Positions 10,054 to 22,672 are shown, counted from the stretch's first letter. The stretch is 64,000 nt of DNA from Zygnema cylindricum (GCA_037447655.1 JBBHKE010002856.1:341984-405983), one strand, 5' to 3'. Notes: generated from the sequence alone by a model not told the origin. Program-made: numbers and translations.

Positions 10054-12530
10054 CTCTAAGGTGCCCACCTTCAATGGATCTGGGTTCATCTATTGGGAAG
10101 CCATAATGATGGGGGCTTTGTGCAAAAAACGATACTGGGGTATTGTCAGTGGACAAGGGAAACGTCCACCTTAGCGAACTCCACCGGGGTTTGGTGGAAT
10201 AAGGTTTTCTGCAGTAACACTTGCTGCGGTAGAGGAAGCAGATGATGGGGACTACAGTATGTTCGCCGACAAGATAATAAGAAAGAGATTTTGGACAAAA
10301 GCCTTAAACTGTGCCATCTACATTAAGAATAATGTCCTTACCTTTGCTGTAAAAGGAATGACACCTTATGAGAGATGGGTTGGAAGGAAGATATCTCTCA
10401 CCTTAAAGTATTCAGTAGCCAAGTTTACAGTCTTAACTGGAAACTAGATTCTAATAGAAAATTTGGATACTTTGTAGGATATGATGAGGATGTCAAAGGA
10501 TATAGAGTCTATGACTTAGCAAAGAGAGATGTCATTTTGGTCAAGCATCTAGTTGTCATGGATGAAAGAAAGTCATTTGACCCCTTTAAATATACCAAGA
10601 AGATAAAAATCAGATTTGAGTCCGAAGGTGAGGAGAACACCATCTTTCCCGAAATGGACATGAGTGAAACATAGATTACATATTCAGCTGAGATCCAAGA
10701 TACGGGAGATCCACCGAAAACTTCACATATTCCTCTGGACTTCGAGGAGACAGAAGAGGAGGAACCAGAACCGGCTTCTATGGATAGGGGAGCCGATGAG
10801 ACAGTAAGGAGAAATCTAAGACTTCCCTCCATCCCAGCTTTGGAATTTGAGGGAGGGAGAAAGAGCAGCAAAAGGATTCAAGAAAAACAGGCCGCTCACA
10901 AGGTAACTAAGCTATCTCACCCATATGAGCCTCATTCATATTTGGAGGCAGTAAACTGTCCAGAGAAAGAAAGATAGATTTGAGCCATAAATGATGAGAT
11001 GGCCTCCATCATGGAAGCAAATACTTGAGAACTAGCAGACTGTCCTCCAAATAGAAAACCGATTGGCTGTAAATGGGTGTTTAAACTAAAACTGAACCCA
11101 AATAACACCATTGAGAGATTTAAGGCTCGGTTGGTAGCAAAGGTGTTCACCCAAAAGGAGGGGAATGACTATGAGGAGACTTTTGCTCCAGTTGTTCAGT
11201 TCCCATTAGTAAAGATTCTCCTCAGTCTGGCAACAACGGAAGACATGGAAATACACTAGATGGATATTAAGACTGCTTTTCTAAATAGTGAGTTAAAGGA
11301 AGAAACTTTCATGAGGCAATTATAGGGGTTTCAGAAGGAAGGAGAAGAGAGCAAAGTCTACAAACTCATAAAGTCCTTATATGGACAGAAGCAGGCTCCC
11401 CGACAGTGGAATAAAAAATTAGATGAGTTTCTCACTGGTCTGGGATATATTTGGATTAGCTCGAACCATTCTATCTATATGTTTGACAAAGAGAATGGTG
11501 TCATATTTATTGCAATTTATGTGGATGATCTGCTTCTGTTAAGTATGTCTTTGGAAAAGATCAACAAGTTAAAGAAAGATCTTAGAAGCAGATTTTTGAC
11601 ATGAACGATTTGGGGGAGGCAAGATATATTTTAGGAATCCAAATGGAGAGAGATATGGGGAAAATTTTTATCAGACTTACCCCGAAAGAAGCAATAGGTA
11701 ATATGCTTGAGAACTTCCAGATGGAAAAGTCAAACACTTGTACCACTCCCATGGACTTGAAAAAAGTAAGTGATGGGAGTGTAGAAGGAAGGGTGATAAT
11801 CTTAGACGATCACATGAGTCCAGAGGAGAGAGAGTTTATGAAGTCTATTCCTTATAGACAGGTCGTTGGAAGTTTGATCTACTTTATAAACTGTACAAGG
11901 CCGGACATAGCGGCAGCAGTAGGATTCCTCTATAAGAGTCTTAAAGATCCTAGGAAGAGAGATTGGGAAGCAGCTAAGAGAGTCATGAGATATCTGGTAG
12001 GAACCAGAGAGTTATGGTTACATTTGGGAGGGGAGCATACGAATATCACTACTTGGAGTGATGCCAGTTATTGAGATGCACCTATGAGAAGATGTAATTC
12101 TGGGTATATGTTGTATGTGGGGGAAGGTGGTTGTTGTTGGATGAGCAAGCAATAAAAGGTGGTTGTTCAGTCTACTATGGAGGCTGAGTACATGGCCTCT
12201 TGTTATGCTGTGAAAGAGTTGATGTGGGTCAAGTCCTTGTTGCAAGAACTGGGGTATATGAAAGAGGGAGTGCATGAAGTGTTTTGTGATAATCAAGTTG
12301 CCATTGCAATTGCAGCTAATCCAAAACATCATTTCAACGCTAAACATATGGACATAAGATAGATTGTTGTGAGAGAAAAAGTTGAGAATAAGATTGTGAA
12401 TCTTGTATATAGATCGAATGAGGAAATGGTGGCTCAAATGATGACAAAATCAATGCTTTCTCCGAAGTTAAAACATTGCAGAGAAAAGTGTGGACTAAAA
12501 CTGAAGTTAAAGTTAGATAAGAAAACAAGG
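10039..12530 (+). pseudogene. RE3 gag-pol remnant (integrase end, reverse transcriptase, RNase H)
   Basis: After a short gag piece (VPTFNG, then FIYWEA), the reading resumes at about 10259 with the integrase C-terminal region (RWVGRK, GYDEDVKGYRVYDL). Reverse transcriptase follows (WVFKLKLNPNN, KQAPRQWN, AIYVDD at about 11510-11535), then LGEARYILGIQMERD and RNase H (TMEAEYMASC at about 12175, MMTKSM at about 12440). Many stops and at least one frameshift (near 11590) break the frame. RE4, RE5 and RE6 encode close relatives, so these four form one subfamily distinct from RE2. Confidence 0.85.
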
Positions 12531-12534
12531 GGAG

Positions 12535-13463
12535 TGTTGAAATTACTAGATTTATGGGGTATTTTCTAGGTCAAAATAGATCAGTAATTTAGGAAAAAGA
12601 AAAAGGCGGACAACCTGCCTCCACCTCTTCTCATATCCACCCTACTTGTTGTACTCATTGAAGGATAGAGAGGGTAGTTGAGCCATGGCTGTCTTAAGTT
12701 CAAGCAGGCAAGACTAAAGAGTGACTTATATCACTCTCAACAAAAGGTTTATTCCGGCAAGAATCGAACCTTCGACCAACAGAGCGAGGCGTAGCCGTCA
12801 ACTCTAACCAGTCTGTCGTAGGAGTTCGTTATATTGCATAAGGTTTGATATTTATTTAGGCATAGATTTAAAGAACTAGTCTGATTAACGAAATTGCAGA
12901 TAGCGAACTTAGAACTTGTGTAAAATATAATTGTACTAACGGCGAGGTCCCAGAATGACCATTTTGGCGGTTTTTAGGCGTGGCATGACTTGGCACCACG
13001 CTGTTGGATAACATTGGAATGCGGAAATCCTGGGGAGCAGAAGGACAAATCATATGGAGACAAGCGTCCACTCAATGGTTTTGCCGTACACAGGCCGTAC
13101 AGAAAGTACATCTGCCCTAGTCTCTTTCTGTATTTTACAGTCGTGTGATTGGTTCGTACTTCAATAGATAGGGGTCGTGAGAGGGGTTTAGGAGTTAGGA
13201 AGTTTTGGTAGGTAGCCACCTGGCTCTTAGAGAGCTTTGTATAACATTGGCAATTTTTTGCCGGTTCATAACTTATCGGCTTGTTTGCCGTTTTCACTGA
13301 TTTTTTTTGCTACGGACTCAAGGGAGTCCACGCTGCACAAAGGTGCAGTTAGACTCTCAATTTTCCATCTTAAGAAGCAGATGTTGTGGCTTGAAGTGGG
13401 TTAGTTAAAATCTATCTAGAGGCTTCCGAATTCTGTAGTCCAATGGAGGACAAAGAAATTGCA
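12535..13463 (+). repeat. RE3 3' LTR
   Basis: About 929 bp, matching 9030-10038 but with many differences and indels, so this insertion is older than RE2. It ends GAAATTGCA at 13463 and is followed at once by Gypsy G1 LTR sequence. Confidence 0.88.
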
Positions 13464-13657
13464 GCTGTCTCCTAACCACACTAGGTTATAGAAGAACTAT
13501 ATCTATCATATTTTACTACATTGCTATGCTACCATGCTACGCTGGTCTGAGATCGCAGCTGCGCTGCTCTGACATAACAGCTACGTTGTCGAAAACCCTA
13601 ATCATACCAGCCGCTCCATTCTACCCTCAACCCTCTAAGTCTTTGTACCTCGTTATA
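13464..13657 (-). repeat. G1 3' LTR, truncated
   Basis: CCTAACCACACTAGGTT… to …CTTTGTACCTCGTTATA matches the right part of the LTR at 23361-23839. The missing left part is replaced by RE3. Next to it inside the element is the complement of a purine tract (GCCTCCCATT at 13660-13669). Confidence 0.8.
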
Positions 13658-15621
13658 GTGCCTCCCATTAGGAATTCAATGTCTTAGGAATTTTAGGGTT
13701 ATTCGGCTTCCGAGAGCTCATGGTCGCCTTCGTCCTCTACGTCACCCCCTCAGACTGGATTGTACTCAAGGTCCTGTGGGTTTTTTGATCCTTCCCCTCC
13801 ACTCTTTTCACTTACTTTCCCCCAGTTGGTAACAGTTCCAATAGCCCTCTTCCGATCCTCCTCTACCATGGCCTCTGCTGCGGCCTAAAGTCTATCCTGA
13901 AGAGGAATCTCATAATTTCCCATTTGCACTAATCTTCTTCTTTTCGGTGGTGGTGAGGATGAAGATGCCATGGACGTTGTGGTCATCGAGAACTCAGGTA
14001 ATGAAAAGAGTAAGGGTAAGCTGGTCATACGAAGCGAGAGGTTTTGAATACTACTTCCACTAAGGTTGCCACAAGAGTTAATTACTTCTCTACTTGGGAG
14101 AGTTGTGGGTTTCATGGTGAAAACATCCTGTGCATCACAATGTACGATGGTATCGCACCGTCCAACAATTTGAAGATTGCGACGATGCGAAGATACTGAG
14201 GGTTCGACGTCGCCAACATTGCGATTGAATATTCTGCCGTTGCGATTCCTTGCAGCCGTTACGATGCGATTCTCTAGCATCGCAGCTGCAATATTGCGAA
14301 TCTCTTACAGCGCAGCGGCGGTGCTCAGAGAGGATGTCAGGGCACCTTCTCCCCCACGTTGAGTCCTCAAGATGGCTGCGACGACTGCGACACTGCGATT
14401 CTTTATGTTTTCACACGTGTTGCGTTTGGCCTTCCGGTGAGGCGGAGTGTCCACACTCTGTTGTAAACGGTGCACTAATTCCGCGGCATGAAGATCTTTC
14501 TTATTCACCAACGAATCGTCTTCGGCGCCATAACCTTTTCACCGAACCCGATACTGAGTGGTTCGGGAACTTCCACGGGCTAGCTAGCGGGTTTGCAAAA
14601 TATCCTCAACCTCGTACTCATCATGAGTACTGTGAATTGGTTAAAGATGGGTGTGCTGGAGTCAATTAGGGAACACCGAATCAAGGTTTTCGAACGGTTT
14701 GAAGAGTGAAACATGGAGCACATCATGTATTTGCTAGGACTGAGGGATGTGGAGCTCGTAGGCCACCTTGTTTACCTTGGAAATGACGGTGAAAAGTCTT
14801 GTAAACTACGACGCCAATTTCCGGGAAAGAAGAGACAAATTTTTCAAATTTAAGCGGACCTTGTCTCTAACCTTAAACGTAACGTCCCTCCTCTTAGTGT
14901 CGGACAGCACTTTTTGACGATCCTTCGCCTTTCAAAGTGCCCTCGGTGCATTTTCAAAATTTGTATGAAGTTGTTTGACAAAGTCTTTTGCAGCGGGTGT
15001 TGGGAACTCGGTAGCAAGCAAATTTTGGGGAAGGATGGGATTTCTCCATTGCGTGAGAAAGGCGTAGCATTAGTGACGAGTGTACGACACTTTTGTACGC
15101 CACTTTGATTGTTGTTAAATGGGTAACACAGTCTGTTTAGTGTACCGACACATAAGTGCGTAATGCCTCTCCCAAAATCCTATTCACTTTTTCACTCTGA
15201 CCATTCGTCTGAGGGTGGTACGCAATGGACATAGCTAATTGCGTCCCACATAGCGAGAACATTTTTTTCCAAAAGTGGTTGACAAAATTCCTATCCCTAT
15301 CAATGACGATCTATTTTGGGAGTCAATGGTGGCGAAACACTTCCCAAAAAAAAAACAGTTCTGCGATATCTCGAGTTGTAGCTGTGGTCTTTGTAGGCAG
15401 AAAGTGGGCCATCTTCGTAAGGCAGTCTATGATGGCAAATATGAAATCATAACCCTCTAGAGTTAATGGAAGGTCGACTATAAAATCCAATGAGATGGCC
15501 TCCCAAGGAGTGGATGGTATCGAAAGCTGTTGCAAAAGTCCTTTATGACCCAGATCCGATTTGTTTATGTTACAAGAGTCACAAGATCTGACGTACTCGG
15601 CAATATCCTTGGTCATGCTGG
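13658..15621 (-). pseudogene. G1 integrase core and downstream region, decayed
   Basis: On the minus strand 15616-15323 encodes a Gypsy integrase: the second half of the zinc region (RSCDSC), then DFIVDLP and IIDCLTKMAHFLPT with the first catalytic Asp. Further on are IDRDRNF (second Asp) and PQTNGQSE (third acidic residue) before 15150. Down to about 14660 there are integrase C-terminal traces with stops. 13660-14660 holds GATG-rich and Ser-rich open stretches that I could not assign; they may be the element's 3' untranslated region. Confidence 0.75.
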
Positions 15622-17156
15622 GTGGGAACTAGGAATCTGTGGTTGCATTTGGGAGGGGAGCAAAGTGACATCACTACTTGGAGTGATGCCAGTTATGGGG
15701 ATACACCTATGAGAAGATGCACTTATGGGTATGTATTGTATGTGGGAGAAGGTGCTTGCTAATGGAGAAGCAGCAACAAAAGGTTGTTGCCCAGTCCACT
15801 ATGGAGGCTGAGTATATGGCTTCTTGTTCTGCTGTGAAAGAGTTGATGTGGGTGAAATCTTTGTTGCAAGAATTGGGGTACATGAAGAAGGGAGTGCATG
15901 AAGTGTTTTGTGATAATCAGGCTGTAATTTCAATTGCAGCCAATCCAAAACATCATCTCAAAGCTAAGCATATGGACATAAGATTGAGTTTTGTGAGGGA
16001 AAAGATAAATAATAAAATTGTGAATTTGGTGTATAAGAGTGATGCGAAAATGGTGGTTGATATGATGACAAGGCCTGTGCCATCTCATAAGCTAAAGTAT
16101 TGTAGAGAAAAGTGTGGATTAAAAGAGAAAATAAAATTAGACTAGAAATAAGGGGAGTGTTCAGATCACTAGATTTAGGGGAGGTATTTTCTAGGTCTTA
16201 ATTAAAATAAAAAAGTGAAAAAGAAAGCACACGCAGCCTGCCTCCACCTTCTCTCACTAGCCCCCATACTTGTTGTAGTCACTGAAAGAGAGAGAGGGTG
16301 GTGGAGCCATGGTTGCCTTAGCTCCACATGCCGAGCTTAAGAGTGACCCAAGTCACTCTCAACCAAAAAGCTTGAGTCCGGCAGGACTCGAACCTCCGAC
16401 CGGTAGGGCAAGGCGTAGCCGTCAACCCTTACTAGTCTATCATAGTAGTTCGTTAGGATACATGGGGTTTGATAGTTATTTAAACAATAGATAGGCGACT
16501 AATCCGATTAACAGAATTACAAATAGAATAAATAGAAACTAGTTGGAGTTTTAGTTCGCACGAAAGAAATGTATCGGACATTTGTTTTTGAACGGCTGTC
16601 GCTTAAAGTCGGTTTTGATCTGACGGCCCGCACCATCGCCGAGATCCCGGAATGGCCGCCTTGGCGGTTTTCGGTTATAACATGATCTGGCGACACGTGG
16701 CGCGATGTCATTGAGCAGATGAAATCTCGGAGAGCATGAGGACAAGTCCGAAGGAGAAAGGCGTCCACTCCATGGCCTTGCCGTACACACGCCGTACAGA
16801 AAGTACATCGGGCGTAGTACCTTTTTTTACTGTACAATCTTCTGATTGGTTCCGTACCTCAGTAGATAGGGGTTGTGAGAGGGTTTAGGACATAGTTGAT
16901 TGAGGAGGTAGCCGCCTCTCTCCCAATAAGTTTGTATAAGTATTGGCATCTTGGCCACTCCATAACTAATCGCCTGGTTGGGCGTTTTCAGTGATTCTTC
17001 TTGCTGTCCACTCAGGGGAGTCCAGACTGCACAGGGCTCCAATCTAATTATCTATTTGTCTGCTTGGGTGGCAGTTGCTCTAGTTGAAAGTGGGTTAGTT
17101 GAAAACTACCTAGAGGCTTCCTCAATTTTGGTCCAAATGGGGGACACAAAATTGCA
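15622..17156 (+). mobile_element. RE4: 5'-truncated Copia fragment (RNase H plus 3' LTR)
   Basis: It starts abruptly in RNase H coding sequence (GTRNLWLHLGG at about 15623), continues through TMEAEYMASCSAVKELMWVK (about 15800) and MMTRPVPS to a stop near 16143, then AAGGGGAG and an LTR (16158-17156). It lies inside the integrase gene of G1: the zinc-region codons end at 17157 (…MVEVY) and resume at about 15621 (…SMTKDIAEYV). The 5' end is truncated, with GGG microhomology at the junction. Confidence 0.85.
16158..17156 (+). repeat. RE4 3' LTR
   Basis: TGTTCAGATCACTAG… to …AAAATTGCA, 999 bp, related to the RE3 LTRs. It contains the clearest antisense tRNA-like block: GGCAGGACTCGAACC at 16379 is the complement of a Pol III B box, followed by GGCGTAGCCGTCAACC. 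Confidence 0.85.
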
Positions 17157-17274
17157 GTAGTACACCTCAACCATTCGTGCAGTTGTTTTGTCTCTCCCAA
17201 AGTATCCACTCGGGGGTTCGTCATGACACATTTGGAGGATCGTATGCCGTAACTCTTGATTTGTCGGAACATAC
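17157..17274 (-). pseudogene. G1 integrase zinc-binding N-terminus
   Basis: The minus strand encodes VPTNQELRHTILQMCHDEPP and SGYFGRDKTTARMVEVY, the standard Gypsy integrase H-H half (HDEPPSGYFG). It is cut on one side by the solo LTR and on the other by RE4. Together with 18280-18472 and 15323-15621 it shows that the gene was once continuous. Confidence 0.8.
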
Positions 17275-18279
17275 TGTTAAAATGTGTCTATTTTCTAGGT
17301 CTATATTTGTCTATGTTGAAAAGAAGCAATTATTATTCACTTTTTAATTTAGACTTTAGAGTTTAGAGAGAGAGAGAAAGTCACTATGGCTACCACCATA
17401 TTCAGAAAGAAACATACAAAAAAGGCAGACAAATTACCAAAATACTGCCTTTACTCGATTTGAACCTAGGCCTACGATGTTCTTTTCAGACTTAAGCCTT
17501 AACTGTTAATGAATTAACGAAGAGATACATGTATGTGGTTCGGCAATATATTAAAGTGTCACCGAATCTCATCGTGTAAAATACATGATCGGACAAACGA
17601 CGTCGCTCCCGCCAAACCCGAATGAATCTTTAGCATCTTTCGGACATTGCGGCGCGCTGTGCCACGTGGCGCTACATCATTGGGCCCCCGAAAAGATAAG
17701 AGGAGGAACGATGGCTCCCAAGTTGAGAAGTGTCAACCAAAAGGCCATATTGTACAATGGTCGTACAAGAAGTACAATCGGCCACTGTACCTTCTTGTAC
17801 TATACACTCTTTTTGATTGGCCTAAGGTAGAGTAGTAGGTAGTTATGAGTAGGAGTTAAGGGACGTAGCGTGTTTGAGGCGCCTCTCTCCAGGTGACATT
17901 TTGTATTTATAGGCCATCTTTGTCAAACCATAACTAACTGATCAAGGGAGCAAATTTAGTGATTTTTTTTGTTGCGGACTCAAGGGAGTTCACCCTACAC
18001 AAGGGTGTAGTCGGTCGGAGTTTTTTCTTGCGAAGGTGGCGACATTTCTAAGGGAAAGTCAAAGTGGGGAATGTTGTCCAAAACGCATATTCAAGCTTTG
18101 CATTCTATGGTGAAACTGAGCACACAAAACGTCTTCTTTCACAGGGGTGAAGCTATATACGAGTTTTGACTGTCAAGGTAACATTCATTTGGGTTTGTAT
18201 CATCTTGGAGTCAACACTATCTAGATAAGCTTATTTAGGTGTGCGATTTTTGTGGGCAAATGGAACCCATAGAATTTCA
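17275..18279 (+). mobile_element. Solo Copia-type LTR inside G1
   Basis: TGTTAAAATGTG… to …AGAATTTCA, 1005 bp, flanked by CATAC and CATAG, a 5-bp target duplication with one change. Removing it joins the minus-strand Gypsy reading QTTRFY to VPTNQE. No internal coding region remains, as expected after LTR-LTR recombination. It resembles the solo LTR at 38426-39521 and carries an antisense tRNA-like stretch at about 17445-17530. Confidence 0.88.
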
Positions 18280-19292
18280 CATAGAATCGGGTTGTTTGAC
18301 TCAGTTTGTACGACCACATACCCTTGGCTGTCTTAACTAGGATTTTCTTCTTGACCAACTCCTTGATCGTGTCGTCTTTCTCATATGCAGCTTTGATTCT
18401 GTTTAACCACTGCTCCTCAACTCGAACCATACTTATCACCGCGTTAACTTTTGGGTCGTGGTTCTTGTCCAACCACTTTAGTACTCTCTCTTGGTATTAT
18501 CCTTGTGGTCTTGCGGTGGTTGTGATTTTGACTTCTCCGCGACACAATTGTTGCGGTTTTGCAGTGGCTGCGGTATGCACCCCTTCGTTGGTTCAGCAAT
18601 GCCTGGCCTTCTTGATAGAGCATCAGCAAGGTTCATCTTACGTGGCTTGTACTCTAGTGTTAGCTCTGGTTCAAAGGTTTGCATGAAGGTCATCCACCAG
18701 GCTTGCTTTTTGGACAATTTTGGTTGCGTTTGGAGATATAGTAGCCCATGGTGGTCGGTGATCACCTTGACTTGCTTCCCTTGGATATAACACTTCCAAA
18801 CCTTGATCACATTGATGATAGTTATGGTCTCTTTTTCATGAGTTGCCCAATTGAGTTTTACTGCATTCGATTTTCGGCTGTCGTAGACGATAGGTTGAAG
18901 ACCTTTTCTATGGTCTTGTATAAAGATCGCTCCAATAGCAATATCACAAGCGTCCGTGATCACTGTCCAAGGTAAAGCTGTGTCGGGGACAACTAATACA
19001 GAGGCCGTAACCAACCGCTCATTTAGCGTGTTAATGGTTGCCTGCTTCGCTTGCTTCCACTCGTAAGGCACATATTTCTTGAGAAGCTCCTTGAAGGGTG
19101 TAACAACCTTTGCAAAACCCTCGACGAATCTTCGATAGTAGGAGCATAGTCTAAAAAGGCTCCTCTGCTCCGTGACGTTTTTTGGTTGCGGCCACTCCTT
19201 GACTGCCTTAGTTTTGTTGGGGTCCACTGTGATTCTATTATGACTAACCACATGGCCTAAAAAATCTATCTTTCCCTTTAAGAACTCTTTTT
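18280..19292 (-). pseudogene. G1 RNase H and linker to integrase
   Basis: Minus-strand coding from FLGHVVSHNRITVDPNKT (end of reverse transcriptase) through YYRRFVEGFAKV, the RNase H start PWTVITDACDIAIGA, VITDHHGLLYL and the typical ending EYKPRKMNLADALSRRP, then the linker to integrase (WLNRIKAAYEKDDTIKEL). The RNase H Asp residues are visible. The frame breaks near 18478. It is preceded on the minus strand by the 1.8-kb insertion. Confidence 0.85.
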
Positions 19293-21151
19293 TACTTAGA
19301 TTTACTTAGCGTACAATTTATTTTCCCTTAGGATTAGTAACACGGCTCTGCCAAGCTTGTGTGACTTCTCGGCACACCCACATATATACAGACTGCCGGA
19401 GTTCCTTTTTCACATACGGTCATCGGCGTACGGATGTTGAAGCGTAACCGACCAGATCAGAGTCTTCTATTTTCTATGCAGAGCGTGATGCAATTTGGCT
19501 TTACGCCTAACGGAGGCCGAACGACCAAGTAATTCCAATCCCCAGATTGCAGTTTTGCCACCTAGAATCAGTTTCTTACATCCCTAGCGGATGGTACATT
19601 GTGGATTTGCACGTAACTTTTGGGATAGCAATCTAGATTATCCTGTTAGACGTCAATCGGACTTTTGTTCAGGTCCAGTCGAATTTTTGCTCATTAATTA
19701 CCCTAGGTCAAAGTTTGGTGTTTCAGCGCCAGTTCAGTACTTTGGTAGATTAGTGGATCCATTTTAGACTCTCAGTTTCGGATTTAGCCGAAGTATGTAG
19801 TAGAACTTTTTGCTTTGAGTGTGGTACGGCTCTATATGTCATATGTTAGTTCGATAGAAATTGCTCTCCGCTCATTGGATCGTTGCATTGCGTTGACCTT
19901 TGGATTTGAAACTGGACAAATTCTGTTGTAAAAGGCGTTGGGGGCCGAAGGAGACACGTTGCTGTTTCAGTACTGTTTCTTGAGAAAACCCTTAGAAATT
20001 CCAGCAAACTTCTTTTGGAGAACCTTTGTTTGTTATGTGATTGTGACCCTACTGCCATCTTGGTTTGCATTTGTCTTTTGTGGAAATTGTAGTCCTGGTG
20101 GGTAGTTGGCACTATCTTTCCTTTTTGGGCGATCTCGGACTTGTGGTTGTTTGATACCGAGAGGGGTCTTGCCGGTTCCGGGTTGCAAAAACCGAGGAGT
20201 TAAAAAGAACATTACTTGTTTCGGTGTCTTCGTGAGAGATTTCGTCTTTTCTTATTGTCAGCGTTGCTTTTGGGGGTATGTTGAGCTCGCATACTACTAT
20301 TCTGAATCATATCTTTATCTCTATTTTTCTAGGGCAAGGTGATATTGTTTACTCTGAAACAGCTTATTATTCTTATAGTGTTCTATTATTTTGCATGGAA
20401 GTGCTTTTGTTCTCTCTTTGGTAGTCATTTTTGGGCTTCGGTTGCGTTTCACCCAGGGTTAACTACTAGAATCGTTTGAACCAGAACAACGGGTTTTGAG
20501 GGAATCTTTGTTAGACTTCTAGCATACCACCACAGTACTGAAACAACCACTATCTTCCTCGGATTAGAGGAGATAGGAGCTTCAAATATTGTGACCCACA
20601 ATTCTTGAGAGGAGTTAGGGTTCTCTTTACCGATAGTTTCGACAGTTCTGTCCGTTAGCAATCAATCGATGGGAGGGGGAGAAGCTCAGGTTAAAATGGG
20701 TCCAGAAATCGGATCTAGGGAGCAACGTAGTCCGGATACTTTTGTATGGGAAGAAGAGTCCTAGATGATAAAGTTGATAGTCTCACAAATTAGGTTAACA
20801 GCTCACCCCTTTCTCTCGAACCTCCTAGGGAAAAGGGTGGGAGGAGAGGAGGGATATCTTCTTCTTTATCCATTTCTTGACGTTTGCATTTATGTCACCA
20901 AGAGGGAGTGAGGTAGAAGTCGGCATGGCCCTTTTCCCAGGGAAGCATTCGCATCTGTGATTATTTGCAGGTTGTATCATTTTCATTTTCCTTTTCCAAA
21001 CGTTTCCATTCATGTCACCGGCAGGGAGTGGGGTAGAAGAGGGCATGGCCCTTTTCCAAAAAAAGCATTCGCATCTGTGATTCTTTCCACGTCTTTCTTT
21101 AGAGAACTCTATGGATCATGGACCCTTCCTCTCTTCTCTTCAGGCACGCTC
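19293..21151. mobile_element. Unclassified 1.8-kb insertion in G1 reverse transcriptase
   Basis: Reverse transcriptase codons stop matching after HLRAVE (about 21152) and resume near KKEFLKGKIDFLGH (about 19292). The DNA between has no retroelement coding sequence that I can recognise and no long plausible gene. It includes a 120-bp direct repeat at 20879-21083. It could be a solo LTR or a nonautonomous element of another family; I could not fix ends or a target duplication. Confidence 0.55.
20879..21083. repeat. Direct repeat, about 85 bp, period about 120 bp
   Basis: GACGTTTGCATTTATGTCAC… at 20879 recurs as AACGTTTCCATTCATGTCAC… at 20999, with shared blocks GGCATGGCCCTTTTCC and GCATTCGCATCTGTGATT. 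It lies inside the unclassified insertion. Confidence 0.8.
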
Positions 21152-21974
21152 AACAGCTCTCAGGTGCCTAACATGGTCCTTTACAGTTTCACTATACGTT
21201 AGGATGTCATCTACGAAGACTATTTTAAACGGATATAGATTCTGCCTGAAGATGGAATTCATTAAGTGCATATAGGTAGCCGGTGCATTAGTTAACCCAA
21301 ATGGCATGACTAAAAACTGAAAACTGACTGTACCTAGTCTTGAATGCAGTCTTCTCTGCATCACCTTCCGCAACTCTAATCCGGTGATATCCACTGCCTT
21401 AGTCTATCTTAGAAAAGTACCAAGCATCGCTTAACCGGTCCAACAGTTCTTCTATCCTTGGGAGGGGGACGCGTTCTTGACTGTTTGCTTGTTCAACGCT
21501 CGGTAATCTACACACAAAAGTAGGCTCCCATCTTTTTTGGTCACAAAGAGGATGGGGCTCTATACGATCACTTGCTCAGCTCAATAGCTCCGGCCAGTAC
21601 CAGTTCAAAAAGCTGCTTCTTGAGCTCATCCAACTCGGTGTACCTTATTTTATGTTGGCCGGGGGTACATCTCCAAGAACGAGCTCAATCTTGTGGTCCA
21701 CTTCGTGTTTTGGAGGTAATCTTTTTGAGAGCTTTGGGGGAAAAACATCGACATACTCTTCGAGAAGCTTTGCAAGGACTTCCGCGGCCTCAACGGAAGC
21801 CTCTTTTTTGTCATCACCTCTTTTGACGTTAAAGTCGAGATCTTTCTCCGACCACTCTTTTAGGATCCCCTCCTTTACCTCCTCCTTAGGTCGCACGACA
21901 ACAATTGTAACTGTTTCCCCATTTATGAGTGCCCTCTTAAGCTGTAAAACTGAAAGCAAGCGTCCCTCTTCCAC
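21152..21974 (-). pseudogene. G1 linker and reverse transcriptase, decayed
   Basis: Minus strand: a Lys/Glu-rich linker ending EYVDVFPPKLSKRLPPKHEVDH (about 21974-21700), the usual lead into Gypsy reverse transcriptase. Then come RT palm pieces including [20 protein letters not shown] and [11 protein letters not shown] at about 21215 (FVDD catalytic box). Several stops and shifts interrupt it between 21645 and 21394. Confidence 0.82.
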
Positions 21975-22098
21975 GTCTTTACCAGCCGCTCACGCATTTA
22001 CCGCAAACTCCTTTTCACCTTTCTTCACTCTCATACTGTTGGTCCTCCAATCAATTGTTGGGTTCCATTTCTGGAGCTATGGCTTCCCCAAAATTACC

Positions 22099-22672
22099 TC
22101 ATGGTCTCCGAGGGGTAACAAAGAGCATCTCGTACCACTGAAAACACCCCAAACTGACACGTAACTGTGGTGTAAGATGGGTGATCGGAAGAGAATTGTC
22201 ATCGGCCAACAGAATCGACTGGATGTCCTGAAGAGCCACGAGAGGAAGCTTCAACTTGTTTGTTGTTTTCTCGTTGATGAAATTCCTTGACGCACCGGAG
22301 TCAACCATCAAGCTGGTTGCGCTCTCCCCAATTTTGCCTTTGAAAACCATTGGGTCACCGCCTTCCACAGTTAACCTCATAATGTTAAGTTTGCCTTTCC
22401 TAAAGACTTTCCTTTTGGGGCATTCTTTGGCCATATGATCCGGAGAACCGCGGTGGAAGCACAATTTGTTCTGTCTCCTCCTTTTAGAGTTCCTCGGGGG
22501 ACTGGTCTCCGGTCTTAGTTTTAGTGGTTTTCTTCTTTTTCTTAAGCGCATTGACCACGTCCCCATCCTCTTTAATAGCTCCTAACTCCATTGGGGTCGC
22601 ATCATCGTCTCTTCGTCCTGCACCGCCACTGCTTGATCCATAGTGGTAGGATTTTCGGAGATCGAAGTTCAC
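22099..22672 (-). pseudogene. G1 gag C-terminus and protease
   Basis: Minus strand: a charged stretch with TPMELGA, then a zinc knuckle CFHRGSPDHMAKEC in which the second Cys is replaced by Arg. The aspartic protease follows with LMVDSGASRNFI (D-S-G-A active site). Two frames are involved. The knuckle defect suggests loss of RNA-binding function. Confidence 0.8.

Larger units (their letters stand above)
9030..13463 (+). mobile_element. RE3: internally deleted Ty1/Copia retrotransposon
   Basis: LTRs at 9030-10038 and 12535-13463 (TGTTGAAATTACTA… to …ATTGCA) flank a shortened interior. The primer site abuts the 5' LTR and AAGGGGAG abuts the 3' LTR. The interior jumps from the first part of gag (to about 10255) straight to the end of integrase, so gag core, protease and integrase core are missing. 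The flanks (CGTCT and GCTGT) do not match, and the element sits at the broken edge of the Gypsy G1 LTR, so a deletion or recombination has probably removed one side. Confidence 0.9.

Noticed and set aside
9030-13463. Target duplication for RE3
   Set aside because: CGTCT and GCTGT do not match, and the left flank is not Gypsy LTR while the right flank is, so the original site is not preserved.
13885-14280. 131-codon minus frame downstream of G1 integrase, considered as a chromodomain or host gene
   Set aside because: No chromodomain residues are seen, and an overlapping plus frame is equally open. It probably belongs to the decayed Gypsy 3' region.
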